A stretch of DNA of 64,000 bases, taken from contig OZ037842.1 in the NCBI GenBank assembly GCA_964035575.1, forward strand, positions 1,178,001 to 1,242,000, written 5' to 3'. The DNA comes from Rhynchopus sp. YZ270_cl-10 (taxonomy: Eukaryota > Euglenozoa > Diplonemea > Diplonemida > Diplonemidae). The notes beneath the pieces were generated by a model that ran no database searches, was not told where the DNA came from, and saw only the letters and a list, made by a program, of their open reading frames with translations. Both the position numbers and the translations under genes were made by a program. Each line of letters begins with the position of its first letter. The stretch's first letter is position 1. Shown piece after piece: positions 31,191 through 42,932 of this stretch.

Positions 31191-32346
31191 TAATGGTGGG
31201 GGTGATCATAGGTGGGAAATTCCTGCAAAATATGTAAAATGGAGATGATTTTTTTTTGAGTTGTAAACGGGAATCTCAAGAATTCATTGTGTATGGGGGG
31301 GGGTAGGGGGAGCAGTGAGACCCTTTTTTCTGTCACACCCCCCAAAAAATCATGAAAAAGTGTAAAAAAAATATCCGAAAACACAATACCACCCCAGAAA
31401 ACACATTTGTGGGACTATTTCTTACGTTTTGGTGCCTTTTTGGCACTTTTTGGCACTTTTTTTCTCGATTTTTCGACACTTTTTGTCGCGTTTTCACCCA
31501 AATTCCCCCTTTTCAGAGGGGATTTGATACAAGGCGATTTATCAAAAAATTCAAAATTTTGAAATAGCCCAAAACAAGAGGAAAAGTGGTTTTTTCCAGT
31601 CATATGTGTGCACGGAGTGATTTCCGTGGGGTTTTGGAGCCAAAAGTCCAGTTTTTTTCATGTCTTTGCTGAAAATTTTGAATTTTTTTTATACACAAAA
31701 ACCACATTTTAGCCGGGAGGAAGAAGTGTGACAGAAGTGTGACATCTGAGAGGTTTCGAGCCAGAGGTCACCAAAATGGGCAAAACCATCTGAAAACAAT
31801 TTTTTCCACCCCCAGTGGGGTCCGGCAATCACTTTCGAGTGGTTTTGGGGACTTATGTGAACCTGTGGACAATTTTTTTGGGGTTTTTATGTGTGTAAAC
31901 ATGCTAAGAAGCGAGGGCAGTACTGCTTTTTTAAGTGTTTCAGACACTACAGAATACATCTGGGGCCCACACAGGACCCCTAAAAGCTGCAAAAACCATA
32001 CATTTCCACCCTGGGACCCCACCGGATGTGGACCGAGGTGGTTTTCGGGTGCTTAGAAGGCCTAATGTCTCCTCAAATATTTTTTTTGAAAAGTGTTGAA
32101 AATTGACCCAATAGCGTTACGCGAGCGTTACGCATTTTTGGCCTTTTTTTCACAAAAAACCGATTTTTTTTAATCAGGAAAGTCTCTGTAGAGGTTGTCA
32201 GGTGGTTTAATGGGATATTTGGGCGATCCCCAGGGCGATTTGCGGCCAGGTACGACCTTTTTGGTGGATTTCTTCACCTAAATTTCAAAAAAATGGGTTT
32301 GTGACAGTATTTGTACAGGGATTTATACACCACTGACCCCCCTAAT
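31191..32346. repeat. Low-complexity repeat DNA, possible diverged unit of the palindrome array
   Basis: A-run/T-run rich sequence with CCAAAA phrases like the two palindromes to its right. It begins near a GGGGGGGGGTAGGGGG tract at about 31,289 and ends at the G-run at 32,347, the same kind of border the palindromes have. I could not show a palindrome centre here. No coding sequence. Confidence 0.4.
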
Positions 32347-33563
32347 GGGGGGGGGGGGGTAGGGGGGGGCAAAACCTTCAGGACGGGTGAGGCATTTTTG
32401 GAAAAAGTGGTTTTGTGAGCAAAAAACCTGTCAACACCCCTCATACCCCCCAGAAATGGGTCAGAAACACCCTGAGACCCGAAAATCCATGATTAGGGCA
32501 CCTCAGAATATGAAAAAATGCAAAAAAATAATAGTGAAAAAGTGGCTTTTGACGGTTTTGGCCATGTTGGGTAAAATGGCCATTTTTTGAGAAAAAAATC
32601 AAAAAAACAGCAAAATTTCGACATCATGACAGCTGCTTGGGCACGAAACTACCCCAAAAATGTCCTGTGAGTCCATTCCGACCTGTTTTGGACACTTTAG
32701 GCACTTGTTTTGGTGTTTTTTTGGTGTTTTGAGGTCAAAAAAGATCCCCTGACTATCCCCTGGCAGCCCTGGGCCGCGACTTGCGCCCTGCTTTTAGACC
32801 CACTCTGGGCCAAAAAATGGGCGAAAACCTCCGAAAAAGCACTCTGGGAGCCCAGATAGTTCCAAATTTCCACCGCACACCCTCAAAAACACCTCAAAAA
32901 CATGTCAGAAAAACATTTTCAAAAACACACTTTTTCAAATAAGTCATTATGGAACCTGCCCAGATGAACTTTTTGAAAAAAGTGTGTTTTTGAAAATATT
33001 TTTCTGGCATGTTTTTGAGGTGTTTGGGTGGGTTTCTGGTGGATATATGGAACTATCTGGGTCCCCGGAGTGCTTTTTCGAGGGTTTTCACCCATTTTTT
33101 GGCCCAGAGGGGGTCCAAAAGCAGGGCGCAAGTCGCGGCCCAGGGCTGCCAGGGGATAGTCAGGGGATCTTTTTTGACCTCAAAACACCAAAAAAACACC
33201 AAAAAAGGCGATAAATGTGTTCAAAACAGGTCGGAATGGACTCGCGGGACATTTTTGGGGCATATTTGTGCCCAGACAGGCCTAATGATGACAAATTTTT
33301 GCTTTTTTTTTTGAAATATTGGTCAAAAATGGCCATTTTGACCAAAATGGCCCAAACGGCCAAAATGGTCTATTTTTGCTATTTTTTTCCATTTTTTTGT
33401 ATCTCTGGGGTGTCTCACCTATAGAACACCCCCAAACCACACCCCAAAACCATCTCTGACCCGAAATTTTCGGTGGTTTGCGGGTACTTTGCACGTAAAT
33501 CCAAAAAAATCGAAATGCCTCAAAAAAATAGGGGTTTTGCCCCCACCTAGGGGGGGGGGGGGT
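32347..33563. repeat. Giant palindrome 1 (~1.2 kb, G-run to G-run)
   Basis: The arms meet near 32,957 with a ~36-bp loop. The inner ~300 bp per arm are about 90 percent identical by eye (for example CATTCCGACCTGTTTTGGAC against its inverse near 33,225); the outer parts are more diverged. Both ends are G-runs beside TAGGGG, symmetrical about the centre. No ORF of coding character. Confidence 0.8.
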
Positions 33564-34775
33564 AGGGGATACGACTCCAGCCATTTTGGCTGGGACCAAA
33601 CGCACGGAAAATTCATTTGGCATTATCTGGTCATCTCCAAGGCAACTGCGGGTGAAAAACACCCTCAGAGTGGGTCACAGGGGGCCTGTGGGTCGAAAAA
33701 CGACCCAGAAGCCACCCCAGAATACAAAAAAATGGAAAAAAAATAGTGAAAAAACGGCTTTTTTCACGTTTTGGCCACTTTGGGCAAAATAGCGATTTTT
33801 CGAGAAAAAAATCAAAAACCGGGATATTTTTTGACATCACAAAGCCTCCTTTGGCACAAATATACCCCAAAAGTGGCCTGTGAGTCCATTCCAACCTGTT
33901 TTGGACATATTTGACACTTTTGGAAGTGTTTTTTTGGTGTTTTTAGGTCAAAAAAATGCCCAAGACGTCCCCAAGACATCCCCAAGACACTTTGCACACC
34001 CCCTGTTACGGTCATATTTTTTTCGTTTTTTTGCCTGAAACCCCCAAAATACCCCTCCCGGACCCCACATAGTCCCGAATATCCATCACACACCCACTCA
34101 GAGTGAGTAGAAGCACCCCAAAAAAAATATTTTTTAAAGCCCTAAAATTGTGCTTCAGTTTCGGCAGCATCCATGTTGAAGTTGAAGGGCTTTAAAAAAT
34201 ATTTTTTTTGGGGTGCTTCTACTCACTCTGAGTGGGTGTGTGATGGATATTCGGGACTATGTGGGGTCCGGGAGGGGTATTTTGGGGGTTTCAGGCAAAA
34301 AAACGAAAAAAATATGACCGTAACAGGGGGTGTGCAAAGTGTCTTGGGGATGTCTTGGGGACGTCTTGGGCATTTTTTTGACCTAAAAACACCAAAAAAA
34401 ACACTTCCAAAAGTGTCAAATATGTCCAAAACAGGTTGGAATGGACTCACAGGCCACTTTTGGGGTATATTTGTGCCAAAGGAGGCTTTGTGATGTCAAA
34501 AAATATCCCGGTTTTTGATTTTTTTCTCGAAAAATCGCTATTTTGCCCAAAGTGGCCAAAACGTGAAAAAAGCCGTTTTTTCACTATTTTTTTTCCATTT
34601 TTTTGTATTCTGGGGTGGCTTCTGGGTCGTTTTTCGACCCACAGGCCCCCTGTGACCCACTCTGAGGGTGTTTTTCACCCGCAGTTGCCTTGGAGATGAC
34701 CAGATAATGCCAAATGAATTTTCCGTGCGCAAAAAATGGCTGGAGTCGTACCCCCTAAGGGGGGGGGGGGGGGGG
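33551..34775. repeat. Giant palindrome 2 (~1.2 kb, arms nearly identical)
   Basis: Left arm 33,565-34,143 and right arm 34,187-34,754 are inverted copies separated by a 43-bp spacer. They are identical over long stretches, with at least one single-base run-length difference. The unit shares its left G-run with palindrome 1 and ends in a G-run of about 20. Its arms are homologous to the arms of palindrome 1 (shared TGTGAGTCCATTCC and CCTGTTTTGGACA), so both are the same foldback family. Confidence 0.85.
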
Positions 34776-34975
34776 GGGGGTTGAATAGGTTGGGGGGAAG
34801 GTGGGTTTTGGTTTGACAAAAAAACTTTTCAGTTTTTTTCTTTTCTTTTTTTCTCGAGAGGTTACTCTCAAGCAAATACACATTTATCTATAAAATGTTT
34901 TGCGGGTCGTCTGTTTTGATGTATTGTTTTTTGAAGATAGATGCGCTTAAGAGGTGCTTCCATCTATTTTTTTTC

Positions 34976-35035
34976 AGTGTATGCGTCCGCCGAACGGTGA
35001 TGTGTTTTGCACTTTCAACTTCCCTTTCTTTTCTG
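34976..35035 (+). repeat. R2-like tail remnant
   Basis: TGTATGCGTCCGCCGAACGG, TGATGTGTTTTGCACTTTC, AACTTCCCTTTC: tail clear, hairpin degenerate. Confidence 0.4.
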
Positions 35036-35780
35036 TTATGTGAAATGCTTTTTATCAGTCTTCGTGTGATTGTTATGTTTTTGAGACACCCAATCTGTAG
35101 TCGTATCCTCATTACAGCCGAGAAGGATAACTAGAAGGGTACACACCCCGCACACATCGCAGTAAACGGGATGTGTGACGTTCTTTGTGTTACACGGGTC
35201 GTTAATCCAAAGCGTTTGGCGCACTTTGAAGTTTTGCCCAGCCTTGGAGTAACAGTTTTGTCGTGTCATTCTTGCCCGCTTCACCCTCCCCGACCCCTCC
35301 TATAGTACGTTTCTTTGGAATCAAATGTGCCATCGCCATTTTGCTTTATTAAAAACTTCGAAAGTTAGGCCATTTTATTGTGGTTCGCTAGGTGACGTTT
35401 GTTGTGCCAAAAAAAAAATCCTCCAATTATTCCCGTTCTTTTGTGCTTCCCATGCTGGGTTGGTATAACTTCAGAACGGAGATTTGTCCCTCCTTTCCCC
35501 CCTTCGTCGATGCAGGACTATGTGACACACCTTTGGAAAATGTCCCCTCTTCCCTCCCCCTCCATCTGGTTAAAGGCGATCCAATATAGTTAGGTGATAT
35601 ACCATCCCCAACAAAAACAAAAAAAATGTCTTTTTTTATAGTCGAAAAAGAGGGTCAGGTCTGTGTGTGTGTGTTTTTTTTGCCTCTCCCCCCTCCCCCC
35701 GGTGTTCTGGTTACCAGAGGTATATTGTTTGCGATGTATTTTTTTTTTTTTTTTTGCACTTTCAACTTCTCTTTAAATTT

Positions 35781-35826
35781 GAATGAGCTCGACTGATATG
35801 CGTTTTATTACTGTTTTCAAATTCAA
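35781..35826 (+). repeat. R4 repeat
   Basis: AATGAGCTCGACTGATATGC, GTTTTATTACTGTTTTCAAA. Confidence 0.55.
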
Positions 35827-35855
35827 GATCTGCCGCAAATCATGCCTTTTCTGTT

Positions 35856-35892
<37 letters not shown>

Positions 35893-35974
35893 AGAAGAGA
35901 AGTGAGAGACGCGCATTGTCATGGTGTGTTAATCTGGAAACGCCAGGTGTTTGCAACTGGCAACTTCTCTTCCC

Positions 35975-36023
35975 AAGGTGACTAAGCACGAGAGGCTTAG
36001 GATCATCTTATAAACTTTTCTTC
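35975..36023 (+). repeat. R1 hairpin repeat
   Basis: AAGGTGACTAAGC, ACGAGAG, GCTTAG, GATCATCTTATAAACTTTTC: standard form. Confidence 0.8.
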
Positions 36024-36853
36024 TTTTTCTTTGCCCCCCTTTGCGTGTGTCGATGCTGCGATGTGTTACTGGCCTTTGTTCAATGAACGAACGCTGTTCT
36101 ATTACCTGTGCAATACCATATATTACAAACAGTTTTCAGCAATAAAAAAACCTATGTTTGTTGACCCCTGGATAGTTGGAAGACGTTATGTGTATTGAGA
36201 CGTACGATTTGATTTCTCTAAACTATGAAAGGAGTCAAGACAGGTGGTAAAAAAAGTAGTATGGCGAAAGACTGTCTCCCTCAGAATGGCTGCACTAAGC
36301 CAACGGATTATCTATTAAATATGTAGCTGATGTTTGGGAGGAAAGGTGGGGGGGGTTTTTTTTTTTACCCTGCCCCCTCGCATAGCTGTATTCCCTCTTC
36401 TTTGTGCCTTCAAATTGCACATTTTGCTTTTTTATTTTGCTTTTTTACTTTTTGGTGAAGGAGGGGGGAGTGCACGTTACACCCTTTAAATGCTAACTGT
36501 TTGCTAAAACAGTGAGTATGTGACTGTGTTCTTTGTTGCTTTTTTTTTTTTTTCGAGATGAGTGTGTTTCATTAGGTCATTGCGCATATAATAGCACGTC
36601 TCATCTTCCAACCCTTTCTCTCTGTTTGGTGTGTTTCAGACAGTATATTTCTTTTTAAAAAAGTGATGCTGTTTTTTTTAACACCAATCTGTATCATCAT
36701 CTTTGTTAAGGTACGGTCCGTTCAGTTCGTTTTATTTTTTTCCTGCAAAAAAAAATATTGTATTTTGAACCCCCAACCTCTGAGCGCGAAAAAAAACCCC
36801 AGAATGTCAGGATGTCACAATGCATGATATTTCTCACTACCAAACTTTTCTTT

Positions 36854-36905
36854 GAGGTGACTTAAGCACGAGAGGCTTAGGTTCATCTTGTAAACCTTTT
36901 TCTTG
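36854..36905 (+). repeat. R1 hairpin repeat
   Basis: GAGGTGACTTAAGC, ACGAGAG, GCTTAG, GTTCATCTTGTAAACC. Confidence 0.75.
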
Positions 36906-37167
36906 ATACAGACTGGGGAAGGTGAAACAGAATATGACCGCACACATAGTATGATGTGTTATCATTTTTGTTCAAATTGACAAAAAAAAAGTCCCACTTC
37001 CTAAGTCTCAACCTCCGCGGCCCCATCACCCAGAAACACAACAGAAATAAATCTTCACGCAACCATATTCGCCCCCTCCCCTGCCCTCTTTCGCCATTTA
37101 TCCCTCTCCATTCCATTCCTCTCCTTCATACACATATTTCAGGGCAAAAACAGTTTACACAAATAAA

Positions 37168-39627
37168 ATGGCGGCGTTCCACCAGGAGATGCTGAACGGG
37201 TGTTACGAGGTGACCCTTCACGAGGCAAAGGGACTTCCGAAGACTGACAACATGGGGTTCAGCGCAGGAGACCCGTACTGTATCTTTAAGGATTGCAGGG
37301 GGACGGTGCTGATGAAGACGCGTGTTATCCGCAAGACGCAGACTCCGTCGTGGGAGGAGAAGGGGGTGGTCTCGCTTGTGGAATGCCGTGGCTTCCAGGC
37401 AGAGTTGTACGACTGCGACCCGACGTCCGACGAACTCATGACCAAGATGAAGTTTGAAGTGAACAGCGCCTCCCTGAAGCCCCTCCTTGACGGCAAGAGC
37501 GTCTCCGGGTGGCTGCCCCTCGAGAAGAAGAAGGGTGAGATCCGCATTTCCATCAAGCCACTGTTCCACAGAACCCCCGGTACCCTGGGTGTGCCGAACT
37601 CGCGTTTCCCTTCGCGCCCTGGATGCAGAATGACTTTGTTCCAGTCTGCGCACATTGGATGTGAGCGTGACTACCTGCCGCAGGGGCTGAAGGTGTACCA
37701 CGGTGGGGACAAGGGCTTTGGCAACAAGAAGATGCACGCCAACGTGCACCAAGATTGGCACTCCGACGACAACCAGCTAGGAGGACGCGACCACATCCCC
37801 CGCTCTGCCTGGGAGGAGCTCTACGTGTCGCTCCTCGAGGCAAAGCACTTCATGTACATCGTCGGCTGGTCCGTCAATGTCGAGATCCCCATGCTCCGTG
37901 AGAAGAACGTCGAAGTGCCCGGCTACCCCGGAATCGACGGAACCAAAAAGCCCCTCGGTGAGATCCTCCAGATGAAGGCAGACGAGGGTGTGAAGGTGTG
38001 CATGATGCTCTGGAGGGAGGCCACCTCCGTCGCCACGGCAGGCGGTGGCGGTATGTTCGAATCTGTCGGTGTCGCAGGAACGTTCTCGGAGCAGACAAAG
38101 AACTACTTCAGAACGCGTGGTGGAAAGGTCCACGTCAAGACCCTCCTGCGTGAGGCTGCTGCCGCCCTCTCGCTGGCAAAGCTCGCATACACCCACCACC
38201 AGAAGTTCGTCGTCTGCGACGCCCCTGCACTGACAGGATCGTCCTGCGCACGCCGTGTCATCGGTTTCGTTGGTGGCCTCGACCTGACCAAGGGGCGTTT
38301 CGACACACCGCGCAAGAACCTCTGGAAGACAAACGAAACCTGGCACAAGGACGACTACTACCAGAACTGCTACCCAGGTGCCGATGTAAAGACGGACTGC
38401 CGCCAGCCCTGGCAGGACATCCACTCCAAGGTGGAGGGTGCCATCGCTAGAGACATCGTGACCAACTTTGAGGGCAGATGGCTCAAGCAGACCACAGAGA
38501 AGTGGCATAAGGAGCTCTTTAACTTGAAGGACTGCCGCCACATCATCCCTGAGGATGAGGACTACGTCATGGACCCTGACCACAGCGAGTCGTGGAACAT
38601 CCAGCTGTTCCGCTCCATCGACTCCACATCGAGCACAGAGGTTCTTGGCATTGAGGGTGGCATCCACAACGCATACGAGCACGCCATTACGAAGTCGAAC
38701 CGTTTCTTGTACCTCGAGAACCAGTACTTCATGGGTGGGTCCAAGACGTGGTCTGATGAGGTTGCGAAGAAGAAGAAGTCGTCGATCATCTCGCGTGTGA
38801 CGTCGTTTATTGGAGGTGAGGAGATCCAGGCCATCAACCGTGTGCCTGTGCTTGTCATGGAGAGGATCATGCGTGCGATCAAGGAGAACAAGCGTTTCAC
38901 TACGTACATCTGCATTCCGATGTTCCCCGAGGGCCTCCCCGAGTCTGCACCCATGCAGGAGATCCTGTACTGGCAGTTCCGCACCATGGAGATGATGTAC
39001 AAGCACATCAAGGACGCGCTCATTGCGGCTGGCAACGGCTCACACCCGACAGACTACCTCAACTTCTACTGCCTCGGCAACAGAGAGCCTGGTCCGTGCA
39101 AGCGCACCGGGAAGACCACAAGACCCGAGAGGGTTGGGTGCAGCCGTCGCCACATGATCTACGTGCACTCTAAGCTGTTGATTGCGGACGACGACTATGT
39201 CATCCTTGGGTCTGCCAACATCAACGACAGGTCGATGGCGGGGGACAGAGACACGGAGATTTGTGTGGGTGCGTACCAGCCGTACCACTCGAGGGACCAG
39301 GGCGTGCAGTACCCGAATGGGCATGTGAATGCGTTCCGTTTGTCGCTTTGGGGAGAGCACCTGAACGAGGGCTCGACAGTGAACCCGAACCTCTTCTACC
39401 CGGAGAGCAAGGAATGTGTGGACTACATCAACGGCAAGGCAGGACGTGCCTGGGAGGATCACGTTGCCCCCGACGTCTGCGAGCAGGCATGCCACTTGAT
39501 GAGGTACCCCATCGTCGTCGCCGACGACGGTTCCATCACCCCCAAGCAAAGGGAGTTCCCCGACGCACCCGGCGCTCTCATCCACGGTGCCGACTCCGAC
39601 ACCATCCCCGATTTCATGACTTCATAG
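37168..39627 (+). CDS. Phospholipase D, plant-type C2-PLD, 819 aa
   Basis: Single exon; ATG at 37168 (ATAAAATGG). The N-terminal C2 domain (about residues 10-130: CYEVTLHEAKGLPKTDNMG, SAGDPYCIFKD) is the calcium/phospholipid-binding module of plant PLDs. Both HKD motifs are intact: THHQKFVVCD (about residue 347) and VHSKLLIADDDYVILGSAN (about residue 665). Between them stand FVGGLDLTKGRFDT, PWQDIHSKVEGAIARDIVTN and LYLENQYFMGGS, all family hallmarks; NDRSMAGDRDTEI follows the second HKD. It hydrolyses phosphatidylcholine-type lipids to phosphatidic acid at membranes. Length is that of plant alpha/delta PLDs (about 800-870). No introns despite the size. Confidence 0.96.
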   Translation: MAAFHQEMLNGCYEVTLHEAKGLPKTDNMGFSAGDPYCIFKDCRGTVLMKTRVIRKTQTPSWEEKGVVSLVECRGFQAELYDCDPTSDELMTKMKFEVNSASLKPLLDGKSVSGWLPLEKKKGEIRISIKPLFHRTPGTLGVPNSRFPSRPGCRMTLFQSAHIGCERDYLPQGLKVYHGGDKGFGNKKMHANVHQDWHSDDNQLGGRDHIPRSAWEELYVSLLEAKHFMYIVGWSVNVEIPMLREKNVEVPGYPGIDGTKKPLGEILQMKADEGVKVCMMLWREATSVATAGGGGMFESVGVAGTFSEQTKNYFRTRGGKVHVKTLLREAAAALSLAKLAYTHHQKFVVCDAPALTGSSCARRVIGFVGGLDLTKGRFDTPRKNLWKTNETWHKDDYYQNCYPGADVKTDCRQPWQDIHSKVEGAIARDIVTNFEGRWLKQTTEKWHKELFNLKDCRHIIPEDEDYVMDPDHSESWNIQLFRSIDSTSSTEVLGIEGGIHNAYEHAITKSNRFLYLENQYFMGGSKTWSDEVAKKKKSSIISRVTSFIGGEEIQAINRVPVLVMERIMRAIKENKRFTTYICIPMFPEGLPESAPMQEILYWQFRTMEMMYKHIKDALIAAGNGSHPTDYLNFYCLGNREPGPCKRTGKTTRPERVGCSRRHMIYVHSKLLIADDDYVILGSANINDRSMAGDRDTEICVGAYQPYHSRDQGVQYPNGHVNAFRLSLWGEHLNEGSTVNPNLFYPESKECVDYINGKAGRAWEDHVAPDVCEQACHLMRYPIVVADDGSITPKQREFPDAPGALIHGADSDTIPDFMTS

Positions 39628-39952
39628 GGGAAAAAAAAAAGTTTTTTTGATTTTTTTCAAGAAAAGAGGGAAGGGAACAGTGGGGTAAGAACGAAAAAGA
39701 AAAAAAAAAGCCCCGAGGGAACAGTAATTGATGGCATATCGAAAAAAAGAAAGTAAAAAAGTTTGTGTAAAAAAAAAAGTAAGGTTGTTGGAATGTAACA
39801 AACAAAAAACAATACAAAAAAAAATACAAAAAAAGGGGTTGTAAAAAAATGGGGTTTTTTTACTGATGCTGTACTAAAAAAAGAAACATGATGTGGTTGC
39901 GTGCTCTGTTCTGAGAAGGGAGGGATAAAAATTGCGTGGAGCTCACACGGAA

Positions 39953-39997
39953 AAAATCGAGGTGTCTACACGTTATCAATTATTCAAAAAAAAGAGA
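39953..39997 (+). repeat. R5 repeat fragment
   Basis: AAAATCGAGGTGTCTACACG, TTATCAATTATTCAAAAAA. Confidence 0.45.
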
Positions 39998-40045
39998 GAA
40001 TTAAATGCGCATTTTTCTGTTGAATAAGAGAACCACTTTGATCAA

Positions 40046-40097
40046 AGGTGACTTAAGCACGCGAGGATTAGGTTCATCTGATAAACTTTTCTTTTTC
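40046..40097 (+). repeat. R1 hairpin repeat
   Basis: AAGGTGACTTAAGC, ACGCGAG, GATTAG, GTTCATCTGATAAACTTTTC; the stem has one mismatch. Confidence 0.65.
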
Positions 40098-40213
40098 CCA
40101 TATTATGTGAAGTTACGATTGTTGTTTCTCCCCCCATTTCCCTCCCCTCTCCCCACTCCCCCTTTTTCTGATCTTCAAGCCACACGCAAGAAGCCTAGTT
40201 TTTTTTTTTTTTT

Positions 40214-40268
40214 GGAGTGTCAGTGCCTGCGTCCCAGAGGCGTTTGCATTATCAATTTCACTTTTATT
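40214..40268 (+). repeat. R2 repeat
   Basis: GGAGTGTCAGTGCC, TGCGTCCCAGAGGCG, TTTGCATTATCAATTTCAC; the first hairpin is missing, as in a 5'-truncated copy. Confidence 0.7.
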
Positions 40269-40864
40269 TTTTCTATTTTCTTCGAAATAAAAATTTGTAC
40301 CCCCGAAGAATTAAATGGGATGACATTTGTCTGAAGCTTCAACAGTACATACCAGGCTTTGGCAAGGTACTGTACTTTATGTTGCTTAAGACGTGCTCTA
40401 ATTTTGGAAAGATATGAAGTAGGGAACATTCATCTTTCAAGCCTTCCTTTCCATTAGGTAAGGTTAAAAGGAGGGGGTATTCTGTCTGTCTTACCAACCA
40501 TTTTTGTTTTTCTTTCCTCGACAAAAAGAAAAGGAAAATTTAAAAAAAAAAAAAAAATGTACATTTCCCCTCATTGCGATTGGTCTTTTTGTGATGAGTC
40601 AGTGGAGCACCTCCCCCTCTCCCCTCCACCCTATACTACGCTAGTTCCACTTCACGTGTCTTTGTTGTTCAGAATAACAGCTCAAACGGTTTTACAAAAT
40701 ACCGTATCTGTTTGAGGAATTGTTCTTCCCATGTCTTTGTCTTTTTATTTGTCAATCCGTCGGAAGTATAGTTTGGCAAAAAGAAAAATCGAGGCTTAGG
40801 AAGAACAGCTCAAATACACACCACAAAGCACTTCATGGCGTTGAGACTCCCCCCCTTTTTTTTT

Positions 40865-40918
40865 AAGGTGACTGAGCACGAGAGGCTTAGGTTCATCTTA
40901 TAAACTTTTCCTTTTTTT
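40865..40918 (+). repeat. R1 hairpin repeat
   Basis: AAGGTGACTGAGC, ACGAGAG, GCTTAG, GTTCATCTTATAAACTTTTC. Confidence 0.8.
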
Positions 40919-41309
40919 CTTTGATTTCGTGCGTCCGGGGGGGATTTTCCGTTTGCGTATTCTTTTTGTTTTTGTTTCCCCCCCTTTTTTTTGGAGTTGT
41001 GCATGCGAAAGGTACAACGTTCAAGATTGTTTTTTTTTTTTTTTTCTTTTTCTGGAGTTTTTCGTCTCTCCTTCTATTTGCTCTTTAGGGATCCTGTGAA
41101 GAAAAAAAAATCGTGGCTGCTATGTTGTAGTCTATAATAAAATTCTGGAGTTTTTTTTTTACCACCGTTAACGTGGATCAAGGTGGTGCGCTTTTGTTTT
41201 TTCACCTTCAACTCCACATCTCTCATTACCCAAAGGACTCCTGTTGACACCCCCTTCCTCCCATTCCTCCCTTTTCCCGTCAAAGCAAGACAGTAATCCA
41301 ACCAACGTG

Positions 41310-41670
41310 TTTTAACTAAATAAACCTGCGTCTTCGATGATGCCCGCTTGTCTGACTGATGAGAGGAAGCGGGGGTAGAGAGTATCCAGATGGTCACATG
41401 GTCTCGAAAAATGGATAGCATTGGGACTGCATGGTTTGGGGGGGGTCCACCCCACGGTGCCCCCCGGTCATTGTACCAAAGTACACTGTTCATGAGAGAG
41501 GGCTATGTATTGCAGGTCAATTCCCCCTCTCCCCCTTCTTGCACAGTTCTTTGGAGATTTTTTTTTTTTTTGGCCTTAAAGAGGTTTCCTCTTCACTGCC
41601 AGGTAGTCAGTGGGAGCGTATTGCAGTAATGAAAATATCACCACAGAATATTTATTACACACTTTACGCA
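41310..41670 (+). repeat. Duplicated block, copy 1 (contains R3 and an R2 empty site)
   Basis: GATGATGCCCGCTTG...GAGGAAGCGG, then an R3 copy at 41,408-41,524 (GGGACTGCATGG, GTACACTGTTC, ATGAGAG), then GCAGTAATGAAAATATCAC, GAATATTTATTACACACTTT. Copy 2 at 41.91-43.04 kb has the same order but carries two insertions. Confidence 0.7.
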
Positions 41671-42081
41671 CAAACAAAAGATGTGGTCTTTTTTTAACAA
41701 TAGGTAGGGGGCGCGTTCTTTTTATTGTTCAACGTTCTTTGTTTTTTTGGCTTACCAAAATACCCTCCCTCTTTCTCCTCAATCCTACAATGCATTATTT
41801 TTTTAAAAAAAGCCGTTTTCAGTACGACGGAGCCAAAACAAAATGCTAAAAAAGGGGGGTGCTTTTATTTGTTTTTTTTCTTTAAACCGGACCCTACATC
41901 ACACAGGCCTAATTACCCTGTGTTTGCAATGATCCCCGTTTATCTGGTTGATGAGTGGAAGCGGGAGTAGGACATATCAGATGAAAACTACAAAATGGAT
42001 GTAAGGACTGCATGGTTGGGGTCCACCCCCTTACACTGTCATGGTTCAGTGGGGAGCGTGGTGCAGTAATAAAAATATCAC

Positions 42082-42918
42082 TGCTGGTGTGGTTCAGGGG
42101 GTGCGGAGAACCCACGGAAGAACCACGGAGGAACCTCGGAGAACTGCTAGGGGGTATACTTTTTTTTTGTTGTTCTCGGTTTCTGTCACAAGGGGGAAAT
42201 GACCACAAATTTGACTGAGAGAGGTCACCACAGGTGTGTATTGGTTGAAACATGCCAAAAATGGCATTTTCGCGCGAAAAAATAACGGCGAGGAAAAAAT
42301 CCCTTGAAAAAAATGAACCGCCCGTATGTAGTGTGTACTGTACTGTACTGTACTGTACTGTACTGTACTGTACTGTACTGTACTGTACTGTACTGTACTG
42401 TACTGTACTGTACTGTACTGTACTGTACTGTACTGTACTGTACTGTACTGTACTGTACTGTACTGTACTGTACTGTACTGTACTGTACTGTACTGTACTG
42501 TACTGTACTGTACTGTACTGTACTGTACTGTACTGTACTGTACTGTACTGTACTGTACTGTACTGTACTGTACTGTACTGTACTGTACTGTACTGTACTG
42601 TACTGTACTGTACTGTACTGTACTGTACTGTACTGTACTGTACTGTACTGTACTGTACTGTACTGTACTGTACTGTACTGTACTGTACTGTACTGTACTG
42701 TACTGTACTGTACTGTACTGTACATTTATGCCATGACCGCCTTGGAGGCTTTCCCAGTCTGGATGTTTGTGGCACCCGCGTGCAGGTGGTGGTCTCGAAG
42801 CCCCCCGGGTGGCGAAAACCGAAAACAACAAAAAAAAAGTATACCCCCCTTACCGGAGTACCTACGGAAGAACCACGGAAGAACCTCGGAGAATCGGTTT
42901 GGGTGGTCACACCAACTG
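42082..42918. mobile_element. TIR element carrying a (TACTG)n array
   Basis: Insertion defined against the paralogous block at 41.6 kb. Ends are imperfect inverse copies (TGCTGGTGTGG / CCAACTG side). Stronger inner inverted repeats (TAGGGGGTATACTTTTTTTT at 42,149 and its inverse at 42,831-42,850) flank the array. Copies of CGGAAGAACCACGGA occur on both sides in direct orientation. No transposase. Confidence 0.6.
42336..42723. repeat. Pentanucleotide microsatellite (TACTG)n, about 77 perfect copies
   Basis: 388 bp with no interruption that I can see. Because 5 is not a multiple of 3 and no rotation makes a stop, all six frames stay open, giving artefact ORFs that repeat TVLYC or YSTVQ. Confidence 0.98.
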
Positions 42919-42932
42919 CAGAATATTTATTA

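Larger units (their letters stand above)
34776..37167. other. Gene-free 2.4 kb with repeat remnants
   Basis: No coding sequence on either strand. It holds two R1 copies, one R4 copy, R2-like tails, poly-T runs (one about 33 nt at 35,859), and the leader of the phospholipase gene with an ATATTTCAG acceptor at about 37,142. Confidence 0.55.

Noticed and set aside
41060-41130. GGATCCTGTGAAGAAAAA phrase also at about 47,046
   Set aside because: Only about 20 bases shared in A-rich context; not enough to define a family.
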